Source of the DNA: an uncultured Marinobacter sp.
GTDB lineage: Bacteria > Pseudomonadota > Gammaproteobacteria > Pseudomonadales > Oleiphilaceae
Direction: 5' to 3'
Assembly (NCBI RefSeq): GCF_946886895.1
Contig: NZ_CAMPJO010000023.1
Span: 1-12,846, forward strand
Length of the DNA stretch: 12,846 nt
The translations under genes and the position numbers were made by a program. The notes below the pieces were generated by a model, which did no database searches, was not told where the DNA came from, and was given only the letters and a program-made list of their open reading frames with translations. The stretch's first letter is position 1. Each line of letters opens with the position of its first letter. This document shows, one piece after another, positions 5,847 to 12,192 of this stretch.

Positions 5847-7301
5847 ATGCGTCCACCGATCCCCCATGCCATCACATCATTCGTCGCCGCAACCCTGCTC
5901 AGTGTCAGTGTGCCCGTGAGCGCGGCGGAAAACACCCGCTTTGAGCGCGGCAGCGAGGTGTACAACCAGCAGTGCGCTGCCTGCCATCAGGCTCAGGGTC
6001 AAGGCATACCGGGGTCGTTTCCCCCGCAAAAAAACCACACCGCTCAAATGTACAATGCCACTGACGGTATCGGTGGCCGCCGCTATCTGGGGCATGTGCT
6101 GCAGTACGGCCTGACCGGCCCCATCAAAGTCGACGGCACAAGCTACAACGGCAACATGCCGGCCTGGGGCGGTGCGCTCACTAACCAGCAAATGGCGGAT
6201 GTGCTGAATTACGTGCTGACGGCGTTCGGCAATGAAAAGCGGGTTGCTGGTGAGTTTCAGCCCTACACCCCTGAAGAAATCGAAGCGATTGCGGGTAAGG
6301 ACCTGTCCGGCAAGGATGTTTACCAGCTGCGGCAGACCCTGCTGGGCCAATCGCCTGAGCAGTCGCGGACCAAAGCCACTCCCGTGCGGTCGGCGCCCGA
6401 ACTAAGCCTGGAAAAGTCCATTCGCGACCCTCTGTATGTGGCGGTCCAGAACAGCGGCATCGTGAAAGTCCTACCCTCAAAGCAGGCCTGGCCCGGCGTC
6501 GCGGGCGCTCACTACAATGCCCTGAGTCCTGATGGTTCCCGGCTGATGGTGTCCGGCTTCAAAACCGGCAATGTCTACGTTTTGAATACCGCCAGCGGTG
6601 AGGTGATGGCCAGCGTACCGATCGGTGAGGTGGCCCAGGGCGTAAAAATCTCACCGGATGGCCGTTACGGCCTCGCCGTGGCGCCGACCCAAGGCGACGT
6701 TGCGGTGATCGATATGAATACCCTTGAACTGGTCAGGAAAATTCCAGTGGGCAAGGTACCCCACAACCTCGTTTACAGCGCCGACGGCACACTCGCCTAC
6801 GTCACGCTGCAGGGCGAAGGCGCGCTGGCGGTAGTGGATATGCGGGCCCTGGAAAAACAGCGTCAGATCCCCACTCCGGGTCTCAAGACGCCTCACAACA
6901 TTGACATCAGCGCCAACGGTCAACGGCTATGGCTGCGCGACTTTACCGGCAACGTGGGGGTACTGGACCTGGCTAGCGAAACCATGCTGAAAACTTTTAA
7001 AGTGGGTAGTGGCCATGGCGGCATCGACGTGGTGCCTGGCGAGCAATACGTCGCAACCGGTGCGATTTCTGCGTCCGTGGTCACTATAATCGACTCCGAG
7101 AGCCTTAAAATTGTCAAAAATGTCGACGTGGGCGTTGGCCCCCACGGCGTTCGGGCAAGCCGCGATGGCCAGTTCATTTACGCGTCGGTCACGGCGGATA
7201 ACCACATTGCCGTTATTGATACCCAGTCCCTCGAGGTGGTCCGCCGGGAGCCGGTTGGAGGCCAGTTCCCCTTCTGGCTCGCGGTACCGGGCAATCCATA
7301 A
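5847..7301 (+). CDS. Periplasmic cytochrome c fused to a YVTN/D1-like beta-propeller
   Basis: The protein is 484 aa from ATG 5847, with a GGAG site 8 bases upstream. Residues 1-27 are a Sec signal peptide ending VSAAE. A class I cytochrome c domain follows, with heme motif CAACH (43-47) and probable axial Met104 (NMPAWG). Residues from about 190 form a seven-bladed propeller of YVTN-type repeats (e.g. GDVAVIDMNTLELVRKIPVGKVPHN). This architecture resembles NirS/NirN-type cytochrome plus d1 propellers, but heme d1 use is not evident and the NirS context is absent. It precedes the ECF sigma gene and has the same promoter element, so it is a likely regulon target and could feed or accept electrons in periplasmic sulfite oxidation. 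Its exact role is unknown. Confidence 0.82.
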   Translation: MRPPIPHAITSFVAATLLSVSVPVSAAENTRFERGSEVYNQQCAACHQAQGQGIPGSFPPQKNHTAQMYNATDGIGGRRYLGHVLQYGLTGPIKVDGTSYNGNMPAWGGALTNQQMADVLNYVLTAFGNEKRVAGEFQPYTPEEIEAIAGKDLSGKDVYQLRQTLLGQSPEQSRTKATPVRSAPELSLEKSIRDPLYVAVQNSGIVKVLPSKQAWPGVAGAHYNALSPDGSRLMVSGFKTGNVYVLNTASGEVMASVPIGEVAQGVKISPDGRYGLAVAPTQGDVAVIDMNTLELVRKIPVGKVPHNLVYSADGTLAYVTLQGEGALAVVDMRALEKQRQIPTPGLKTPHNIDISANGQRLWLRDFTGNVGVLDLASETMLKTFKVGSGHGGIDVVPGEQYVATGAISASVVTIIDSESLKIVKNVDVGVGPHGVRASRDGQFIYASVTADNHIAVIDTQSLEVVRREPVGGQFPFWLAVPGNP

Positions 7302-7308
7302 AAAAGTC

Positions 7309-7337
7309 GGGAATAAAAGGCGACCCGGTGACGTCCT
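7309..7337 (+). promoter_or_regulatory. ECF autoregulatory promoter of the sigma/anti-sigma genes
   Basis: The same GGGAATAAA-N6-CCCGGTGACG element as at 5720-5744, identical at 19 of 19 conserved positions, precedes the sigma gene by 42 bases. A CGTCC follows as a -10. Autoregulation by the encoded sigma factor is the standard ECF arrangement. Confidence 0.78.
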
Positions 7338-7374
7338 CCAGTGAAGTGACCATAAATAGGTAGCGGGCAGCCCC

Positions 7375-7959
7375 ATGCGCAGCACCGGAAGCAGGCAGCA
7401 ATTCGACACACTGGTACGGCCCTGGCGCTACCGCCTGTACGGTGTTGCGCAACGCCAGGCCCCCTCACAGGAAATGGCGGAGGACTGGACCCAGGAGACC
7501 TTGCTCCGGGCCTGGCGGGACTTTGACCAACTGGACGATCACGTGGCGGCCTACGCCTGGCTGCTAAGGATTCTCAACCGGGTGGTTGCCGATGACTATC
7601 GGCGGGATGGGCGCCGGCAGCAACTGGCTCCGGTGCTGACCACCGGTGACGCGGTGTTGAATGAGTATCCCTGCAGTGCCCCGGGCCCCTTCGATCAGCT
7701 CCTGAAAAACCAGAGCGATGCGCAGGTCATGGCTGCGGTTCACGCCCTGCCGGACAGCTTTCAGCAGGTCATTCTGTTGCGGGACTTTGAGGAGCTGAGC
7801 TATCAGGATATCGCACAAATTCTGGACCTGGCACCGGGGACGGTCATGAGTCGCCTGTCACGCGCGCGGCGCCTGCTCGTTAAGCGACTGATCAAGGCAA
7901 GCCCGAGGTCCCTGGCTGCCAGCCACACAAAATACACATCGGTGAATTCCCATGAGTGA
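7375..7959 (+). CDS. ECF (RpoE-type) sigma factor
   Basis: The protein is 194 aa, the usual ECF length. Region 2 is about residues 10-75 (AEDWTQETLLRAWRDFDQL… AWLLRILNRVVADDYRRDGRR) and region 4 about 118-170 (ALPDSFQQVILLRDFEELSYQDIAQILDLAPGTVMSRLSRARRLL), joined by a short linker with no region 3. It directs RNA polymerase to the GGGAATAAA promoters at 5720 and 7309. The gene overlaps the anti-sigma gene by 8 bp (ATG 7952), indicating translational coupling. By analogy with Sinorhizobium meliloti RpoE1/RpoE4, ECF factors linked to a sorT sulfite dehydrogenase and sulfite stress, the signal may be sulfite; this is inference from neighbours. Confidence 0.9.
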   Translation: MRSTGSRQQFDTLVRPWRYRLYGVAQRQAPSQEMAEDWTQETLLRAWRDFDQLDDHVAAYAWLLRILNRVVADDYRRDGRRQQLAPVLTTGDAVLNEYPCSAPGPFDQLLKNQSDAQVMAAVHALPDSFQQVILLRDFEELSYQDIAQILDLAPGTVMSRLSRARRLLVKRLIKASPRSLAASHTKYTSVNSHE

Positions 7960-8767
7960 TCTCAAAAACACAGACGCCCACGAATGGTCCGACCTGCACG
8001 CCGAAATCCAGGATTGGCTGGCGGGCTATGCCGATGGTGAGTTGGATGAGCATCACACCGCCCTGGTCGAGGCCCATCTTGCTGGATGCGAGACCTGCCA
8101 ACACGATGTTGAACGTCAGCGAATTCTTTCCGAACGACTGCAGATGATACCCACTCCGGGACTGTCCGCCGATTTTGACGGGCGGCTCGATATCGCCCTT
8201 GCGAACGCCCCCGTCGGTGGCAAGGGCCCATCCGGTCGTCGCCGCATGACGAATCTGAAACGCTGGCTGAGCAGCCTTCGCCCGTCGGTTGTGATTGGCA
8301 GTGGCGGTTGGGCCGTCGCCCTGGTACTGGCAGCGGTACTGCTGATGCCCAGCGTGACGCCGGATAATATCAACAGGATTCCCATGGTCAGTGACGTGCT
8401 GAACGATTATCAGCGTGTCGCCCTTGAGGAACTGCCTATCCAGGCCGGCAGCTCGGAAGTGTCTCCGCCATTGCCGTGGGCAAACAGCCGGGTGCTGGCA
8501 ACCTGGATGACCCGAGTGGGGGGCGAGCCTGCCCAGGCGTACGCCATGCGCCAGGGCAACAGCCTAGTCATCCAGTATCGTATCTCGGAGCGCGTATTCT
8601 TCCGGGATCCGGATGTGCGACAGGCGGTGGCCCGAGCCGGCGACTTTCGTACCCGGGCCGATCAGTTGGAGGTGCTCGGGCTACCCATGGAGGACTCGGG
8701 ATTGCTGGTGGTTGCGCCAGCCGGGAATATGCCGGCGGTAAGCGAAGCCACGACGGGGGCCTCCTGA
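7952..8767 (+). CDS. Transmembrane ZAS-type anti-sigma factor
   Basis: The protein is 271 aa. The N-terminal cytoplasmic domain carries the zinc-binding anti-sigma motif H-x3-C-x2-C at His42, Cys46 and Cys49 (EAHLAGCETC), with the partner histidine probably at 34/35. One membrane helix spans about 113-132 (VVIGSGGWAVALVLAAVLLM). The remaining 138 or so residues are periplasmic and have no signature I recognise, so they probably hold the sensing domain. It should hold the sigma factor inactive until the signal arrives. It overlaps the sigma gene by 8 bp. Confidence 0.88.
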   Translation: MSDLKNTDAHEWSDLHAEIQDWLAGYADGELDEHHTALVEAHLAGCETCQHDVERQRILSERLQMIPTPGLSADFDGRLDIALANAPVGGKGPSGRRRMTNLKRWLSSLRPSVVIGSGGWAVALVLAAVLLMPSVTPDNINRIPMVSDVLNDYQRVALEELPIQAGSSEVSPPLPWANSRVLATWMTRVGGEPAQAYAMRQGNSLVIQYRISERVFFRDPDVRQAVARAGDFRTRADQLEVLGLPMEDSGLLVVAPAGNMPAVSEATTGAS

Positions 8768-8843
8768 CTTGCTGTCAACGGTGATTGTTTGACCATGACC
8801 TACTACACTGAATCAAAATCAGGTTTGTCACGAATTCATGGCA

Positions 8844-8860
8844 CCGATGACCACCATCGG
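8844..8860 (+). repeat. Hairpin between anti-sigma and sulfite dehydrogenase genes
   Basis: CCGATG-ACCAC-CATCGG forms a perfect 6-bp stem in the 128-base gap. There is no T-tract. It could be a processing or attenuation site between the sigma genes and sorT; no promoter element like 5720/7309 is seen here. Confidence 0.4.
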
Positions 8861-8895
8861 CAAGTGTTCTGAACAAACATCAACGAGGGAAAACC

Positions 8896-10125
8896 ATGTC
8901 TGTTTTCGATGCGTCTTCAACGTCCTGCCGTGCACCCGAAAGTTCTTTACCGATAAGTCGCCGGCGCCTGCTGCTGGGCTCTGCCGGCGCCATGGCCTCC
9001 GTCAGCCTACTGGGGCTGAGCCCCCTTGCCAGGTCGGAGGAACCCAAAACGCTGCCTGATTACGTGCGCTGGAAAAACGCCAATGACGTGATCGTGCACA
9101 GCGCCAACACCATCGAAACCGAGCGCGGCGCCATTGGCAGTGGTGTGGTGACGAACAGTGACAAACTGTATGTCCGTAACAACCTGCCAGCCCCCAATGC
9201 TGATGTTGTGGCGGACCGGAACGCTTGGACAATCACTTTGGAAGGCGTCAATTCGCCCCAGACCCTGACCCTGGGTGAGCTGAAAAAAATGGGTGTTGAG
9301 ACGGTAACCACCGTTCTGCAATGCTCGGGCAACGGGCGAGCCTACTTTGAGCACGGCCCGGGCGGAACCCAATGGGGCACCGGCGCGGCAGGCTGCCTGG
9401 TGTGGACCGGCGTACCGCTGCGTGACGTTGTGGCCCGGCTCGGCGGAGTAAAGCCGGACATGAACTACATCACCAGCACCGGCGGCGAGACCCTGCCTGC
9501 AGGGTTGGACCCGAAAACCATTATGGTGGAGCGCTCCGTTCCGGTGAGGGCGCTGGATCAGGCGCTGCTGGCCTGGCAAATGAATGATGAGCCCGTGCCG
9601 CTGGCTCATGGCGGCCCACTGCGCATGATCTTTCCGGGTTATTTCGGGGTCAATAACGTGAAATACGTGGACCGAGTCGCGTTTACCGAGGGGCAGTCGG
9701 ACGCCAAGATCCAGGCCTCAGGCTACCGCATTCGTCCCATTGGCGAAAAAGGTGCGCCCGGTCAGCCGTCGATGTGGGAGATGCCGGTCAAATCCTGGGT
9801 CACCGCCCCGCTGACAACGGCCAGCAAGGGCAGGAATCTGATTTACGGCGTCGCATTCGGCGGCATCAATGCCGTTAACCAGGTGGAGGTGTCGGCCGAC
9901 GGTGGCGAGACCTGGAAGAGTGCCCGTTTCCTGGGTCCGGACATGGGGCGCTACGCCTGGCGACCGTTTGTGGTGGCGATGGATCTGAGCGCCGGCGACC
10001 ATCGAATCGTTAGCCGCGCGACGGACACCGAGGGCAACACCCAGCCGCCCACACGCACCGAGAATGAGCGCGGTTACGGCAACGCCAGTTGGAAAGACCA
10101 TGGCGTGACCGTCACCGTTTCCTGA
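8896..10125 (+). CDS. Molybdenum sulfite dehydrogenase (SorT/SorA-like), Tat-exported
   Basis: The protein is 409 aa. Residues 21-28 SRRRLLLG with the following hydrophobic run form a Tat signal peptide, as expected for a cofactor-loaded enzyme. The Mo-pterin domain contains Cys143 in VLQCSGNGR, the residue that ligates molybdenum in this family, plus WTGVPLRDVV and HGGPLRMIFPGYFGVNNVKYV. The C-terminal third (about 280-409, with VEVSADGGETW) is the sulfite-oxidase dimerisation domain. It oxidises sulfite to sulfate in the periplasm and passes electrons to a cytochrome c, most likely the product of the gene 66 bases downstream. A GAGGG ribosome-binding site precedes ATG 8896. It could instead be a SoxC-like enzyme, but no other sox genes are present. 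Confidence 0.88.
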   Translation: MSVFDASSTSCRAPESSLPISRRRLLLGSAGAMASVSLLGLSPLARSEEPKTLPDYVRWKNANDVIVHSANTIETERGAIGSGVVTNSDKLYVRNNLPAPNADVVADRNAWTITLEGVNSPQTLTLGELKKMGVETVTTVLQCSGNGRAYFEHGPGGTQWGTGAAGCLVWTGVPLRDVVARLGGVKPDMNYITSTGGETLPAGLDPKTIMVERSVPVRALDQALLAWQMNDEPVPLAHGGPLRMIFPGYFGVNNVKYVDRVAFTEGQSDAKIQASGYRIRPIGEKGAPGQPSMWEMPVKSWVTAPLTTASKGRNLIYGVAFGGINAVNQVEVSADGGETWKSARFLGPDMGRYAWRPFVVAMDLSAGDHRIVSRATDTEGNTQPPTRTENERGYGNASWKDHGVTVTVS

Positions 10126-10191
10126 GTGTATTAACCCTGTGGTGGTCCGTTGGTCGGGCCGCCTGTTCCCTTGATTGAATCAGGATTTTCC

Positions 10192-10506
10192 ATGTCATTA
10201 CGCACACTGTTGTTGACAATCTTTGCCCTCGCCACTGGCCCTGTATTGGCGGATGAGCAGCTCGAACTGGGTAAGAAAGTGTTCCTGGAGCAGGCACAAC
10301 CATCCTGCACGGTTTGCCATACGCTGAACGATGCCGGTTCCGCCGGTGAGATCGGCCCCAATCTTGACCAGCTCAAGCCCTCGGCGGAGCAGGTCAGCAA
10401 CGCGGTGAAGAGTGGCGTTGGCATCATGCCGGCCTTCGGTGACTCACTGTCAGAGCAGCAGATCAGTGCCGTGGCGAAGTACATTGAATCGGTCACCCGA
10501 AAATAG
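10192..10506 (+). CDS. Small periplasmic cytochrome c (SorU/SorB-like electron acceptor)
   Basis: The protein is 104 aa from ATG 10192, preferred over the upstream in-frame GTG because of the CAGGA site and the proper signal peptide (residues 1-20, ending VLADE). CTVCH (39-43) binds heme and Met79 (GIMPAFG) is the probable axial ligand. The fold is a minimal class I cytochrome c. It directly follows the sulfite dehydrogenase and should carry its electrons to the terminal oxidase. Confidence 0.87.
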   Translation: MSLRTLLLTIFALATGPVLADEQLELGKKVFLEQAQPSCTVCHTLNDAGSAGEIGPNLDQLKPSAEQVSNAVKSGVGIMPAFGDSLSEQQISAVAKYIESVTRK

Positions 10507-10537
10507 TCCTCCCGCATGCCGGATGACTCACCGCTAT

Positions 10538-10582
10538 GGGTCAGGGTTCATCCTGTGCCACTCAGCTGAGAACCCTTGACCC
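10538..10582. repeat. Long inverted repeat overlapping the ccdA promoter
   Basis: Arms GGGTCAGGGTTC (10538-10549) and GAACCCTTGACCC (10570-10582) pair almost perfectly with one bulged A around a 20-base spacer. The right arm contains the -35 of the ccdA promoter. It may end sorU transcription as a hairpin, or act as an extra operator. Confidence 0.55.
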
Positions 10583-10607
10583 TGTATCGGGGTACGGGTG
10601 TTAATCT
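10576..10607 (+). promoter_or_regulatory. MerR-type promoter/operator of the CcdA-like gene
   Basis: A -35 TTGACC (10576-10581) and -10 TTAATC/TAATCT (10601-10607) are 19-20 bp apart around an imperfect dyad, ACCC(T)GTA and TACGGGT. This is the over-long spacer arrangement of MerR-family activators. Its regulator is not fixed: the decayed MerR at 5035, the regulator at 1097 or merR are the local candidates. Confidence 0.7.
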
Positions 10608-10639
10608 GTGGCCTAATTCACGTACGACAGAGTAGTTCC

Positions 10640-11290
10640 TTGGAATTTTCAGTTGCTTTGCCTCTGGCCGTCGGCCTCGGGCTACTGGCCTTTATTGAGC
10701 CCTGTTCCGTAGGCAGTCACTTATTGTTCATCCGTTACCTCAAGGGTTTATCACAGCGGATGAAGATTGCTCACACACTGCTTTTTGCCCTGACACGGGC
10801 CTCTTTGATGGCCGTGCTTGGTGTGGTTGCCGTCTTCGTTGGAACCGCCTTCACCGGGCTGCAGCAAGGCCTGTGGGCTGTGCTCGGGAGTCTCTATGTC
10901 TTGGTCGGGCTGCTGTACCTGGGCGGTGGTACATCCTGGTTTATTGCGCTGGTGAACCGTTTTTTGCCACGCATCACCCGCATCCCCGGGGGGCCCGCGT
11001 TAGGGCTGGTGTTTGGTTTGAACGTGCCGGCCTGCGCGGCTCCCTTGCTTGCGGTGCTGCTCGGCGACGCCGCTGCCCGGGGCGCAACGGATGGCGCTGT
11101 TATCTTCGGTGCGTCAACCCTGATGGTGTTCGGGCTGGCGTTTTCCGCACCTCTGCTGTTCATTGTTTTTACCGCCCGCGGTCGTCGCTGGCTTGAACAC
11201 CTCACGCGGCTTGTGGGACGCATGCCACGATGGACCGGTGCCATAATGGTCGTGCTGGGCCTCTGGACCTTTTGGCTGGCGCTGGCTTAG
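10640..11290 (+). CDS. CcdA/DsbD-type membrane thiol-disulfide transporter
   Basis: The protein is 216 aa from TTG 10640. The frame is open to a GTG at 10598, but that codon lies inside the operator and upstream of the expected transcript start. The TTG context CCTTGGAATT is also conserved in the broken copy at 5623. There are six hydrophobic segments. Cys22 (FIEPCSVG) and Cys132 (NVPACAAP) are the CcdA-type redox pair that moves reducing equivalents from cytoplasmic thioredoxin to the periplasm. Such proteins serve cytochrome c maturation or periplasmic metal/thiol handling. The MerR-type promoter and the following HMA gene suggest a metal-linked role rather than general cytochrome assembly. 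Confidence 0.8.
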   Translation: MEFSVALPLAVGLGLLAFIEPCSVGSHLLFIRYLKGLSQRMKIAHTLLFALTRASLMAVLGVVAVFVGTAFTGLQQGLWAVLGSLYVLVGLLYLGGGTSWFIALVNRFLPRITRIPGGPALGLVFGLNVPACAAPLLAVLLGDAAARGATDGAVIFGASTLMVFGLAFSAPLLFIVFTARGRRWLEHLTRLVGRMPRWTGAIMVVLGLWTFWLALA

Positions 11291-11363
11291 GCCTTAAGAC
11301 CAAGTACATCCTCCCTGTTTTGACAGCTTTCCCTGTTTAACCTGTTTGATATTCCTCAATCAC

Positions 11364-11395
11364 TTGACTCCGTATCCTGGTACGGGGCCTACCCT
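11364..11395 (+). promoter_or_regulatory. MerR-type promoter/operator of the HMA-membrane gene
   Basis: A -35 TTGACT (11364-11369) is followed by the dyad CCGTA-TCCTGG-TACGG (11370-11385) and a -10 TACCCT (11390-11395), giving a 20-bp spacer (19 with CTACCC). The dyad shares CCGTA/TACGG with the mer operator at 540-570, so cross-regulation by MerR-family proteins is possible. Confidence 0.75.
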
Positions 11396-11430
11396 TGAAA
11401 CATGACCTCATTTCATCAAGGGGATGCATC

Positions 11431-11964
11431 ATGAATACGGCAGTGACAACCGCTGACGACGATACCCAGCCCTGGAGTCTGGAATCCACGGCGGACCCCG
11501 ACATTCAGCGGGTCAAGGCTCATATCGGTGGACTGCACTGCTCGCTGTGTACGGGCACGATTGAAAGCGCGCTGGGCAAGAAATCCGGCGTGCGTCGGGT
11601 CGCGGTGAGCCTGACCCATGAACAGGCACTGGTGGAGTTCGACGCCCGCCAGAACAGCGCCGAGGCCCTGATGGGTACCTTGCAGCAGATCGGCTATACC
11701 CTGAGCGACCCGCGCAAGGTGGAACCGTTCGAGCGCCAGGAGCGGGCGCTGGCTGTCGAGCGCAATCGGTTTGTTGTCGCCCTGGCCATGAGCCTGGCAG
11801 CGGTCGGATTGATTGTCGATTTTACCTCTGCCTGGACCCTGGGGCTTTCCGCGCTGGTTTACGTCAGCCTGGTCCTGTTTGGCTTTGCGGTGCTGCGCGG
11901 CCAGGGCATGACCGCCGCGCTCACTGGCAGTGGCCTATTGGGGGGTGCTCACGAAACGGAATAA
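11431..11964 (+). CDS. HMA-domain protein with membrane helices, truncated at its 3' end
   Basis: The protein is 177 aa from ATG 11431, with an AAGGGGA site 6 bases upstream. Residues 27-93 form an HMA domain with GGLHCSLCTG (Cys37, Cys40). Two membrane helices follow, roughly 118-134 and 138-158. Recall of related proteins suggests a longer form with more membrane helices, as in the N-terminal part of a metal transporter. The last residues, from codon 170 on, are encoded by the Tn3-family inverted repeat beginning at 11940, and the stop TAA (11962-11964) is also in the repeat. The gene is therefore probably cut short by the insertion. It may still make an HMA protein anchored by two helices. 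Confidence 0.75.
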   Translation: MNTAVTTADDDTQPWSLESTADPDIQRVKAHIGGLHCSLCTGTIESALGKKSGVRRVAVSLTHEQALVEFDARQNSAEALMGTLQQIGYTLSDPRKVEPFERQERALAVERNRFVVALAMSLAAVGLIVDFTSAWTLGLSALVYVSLVLFGFAVLRGQGMTAALTGSGLLGGAHETE

Positions 11965-11977
11965 ACCGTACGCTTAG
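11940..11977 (+). repeat. Left 38-bp terminal inverted repeat of the TIME-like element
   Basis: Begins GGGGGGTGCTC and ends CGTACGCTTAG. It encodes the final residues and the stop codon of the HMA-membrane gene. Confidence 0.8.
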
Positions 11978-12028
11978 CTTCTAAGAAGGCCCTACGCACC
12001 CTGTGGCAGAAACATGAATCGCTGTTGT

Positions 12029-12056
12029 GTCCAGTTGAAGCAGGCCTCAACTGGAC
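12029..12056. repeat. Perfect stem-loop inside the TIME-like element
   Basis: Arms GTCCAGTTGA and TCAACTGGAC are perfect with an 8-base loop AGCAGGCC. There is no T-tract. It could be a recombinase-binding dyad or a terminator for the truncated upstream gene. Confidence 0.6.
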
Positions 12057-12154
12057 GTCAGATCAACCGATCCATTACGTCAGGATAGAGTTAATTCCCG
12101 CATTTTCTGACGCCTCAGAGACGACGCTTAGGGTCCCAACTGACACTCCATGCC

Positions 12155-12192
12155 CTTCGCGTACGATTTATTCCGTTTCGTGGGCTGTCCCC
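12155..12192 (-). repeat. Right 38-bp terminal inverted repeat of the TIME-like element
   Basis: Read on the minus strand from 12192 it begins GGGGACAGCCC and ends CGTACGCGAAG, paired with 11940-11977. Confidence 0.8.

Larger units (their letters stand above)
11940..12192. mobile_element. Miniature Tn3-family element (TIME/MITE-like), 253 bp
   Basis: Ends 11940-11977 and 12155-12192 are inverted copies of a 38-bp repeat, the standard length for Tn3-family transposons, both starting GGGG at their outer edge. They agree at 31 of 38 positions, including the blocks ACGAAACGGAATAAA and CGTACGC, which resemble Tn501/Tn21 repeat ends. The 177-base interior has no gene, only inverted repeats. This matches TIMEs, non-autonomous Tn3-derived miniature elements mobilised by a transposase in trans. 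A clear 5-bp target duplication is not visible (CTATT before, TAGTT after), so either it decayed or the ends come from separate events. Confidence 0.8.

Noticed and set aside
12029..12056. Integron attC site in the TIME-like element
   Set aside because: The stem is perfect and short, lacks the two paired core sites with unpaired bases typical of attC, and there is no integrase or cassette.
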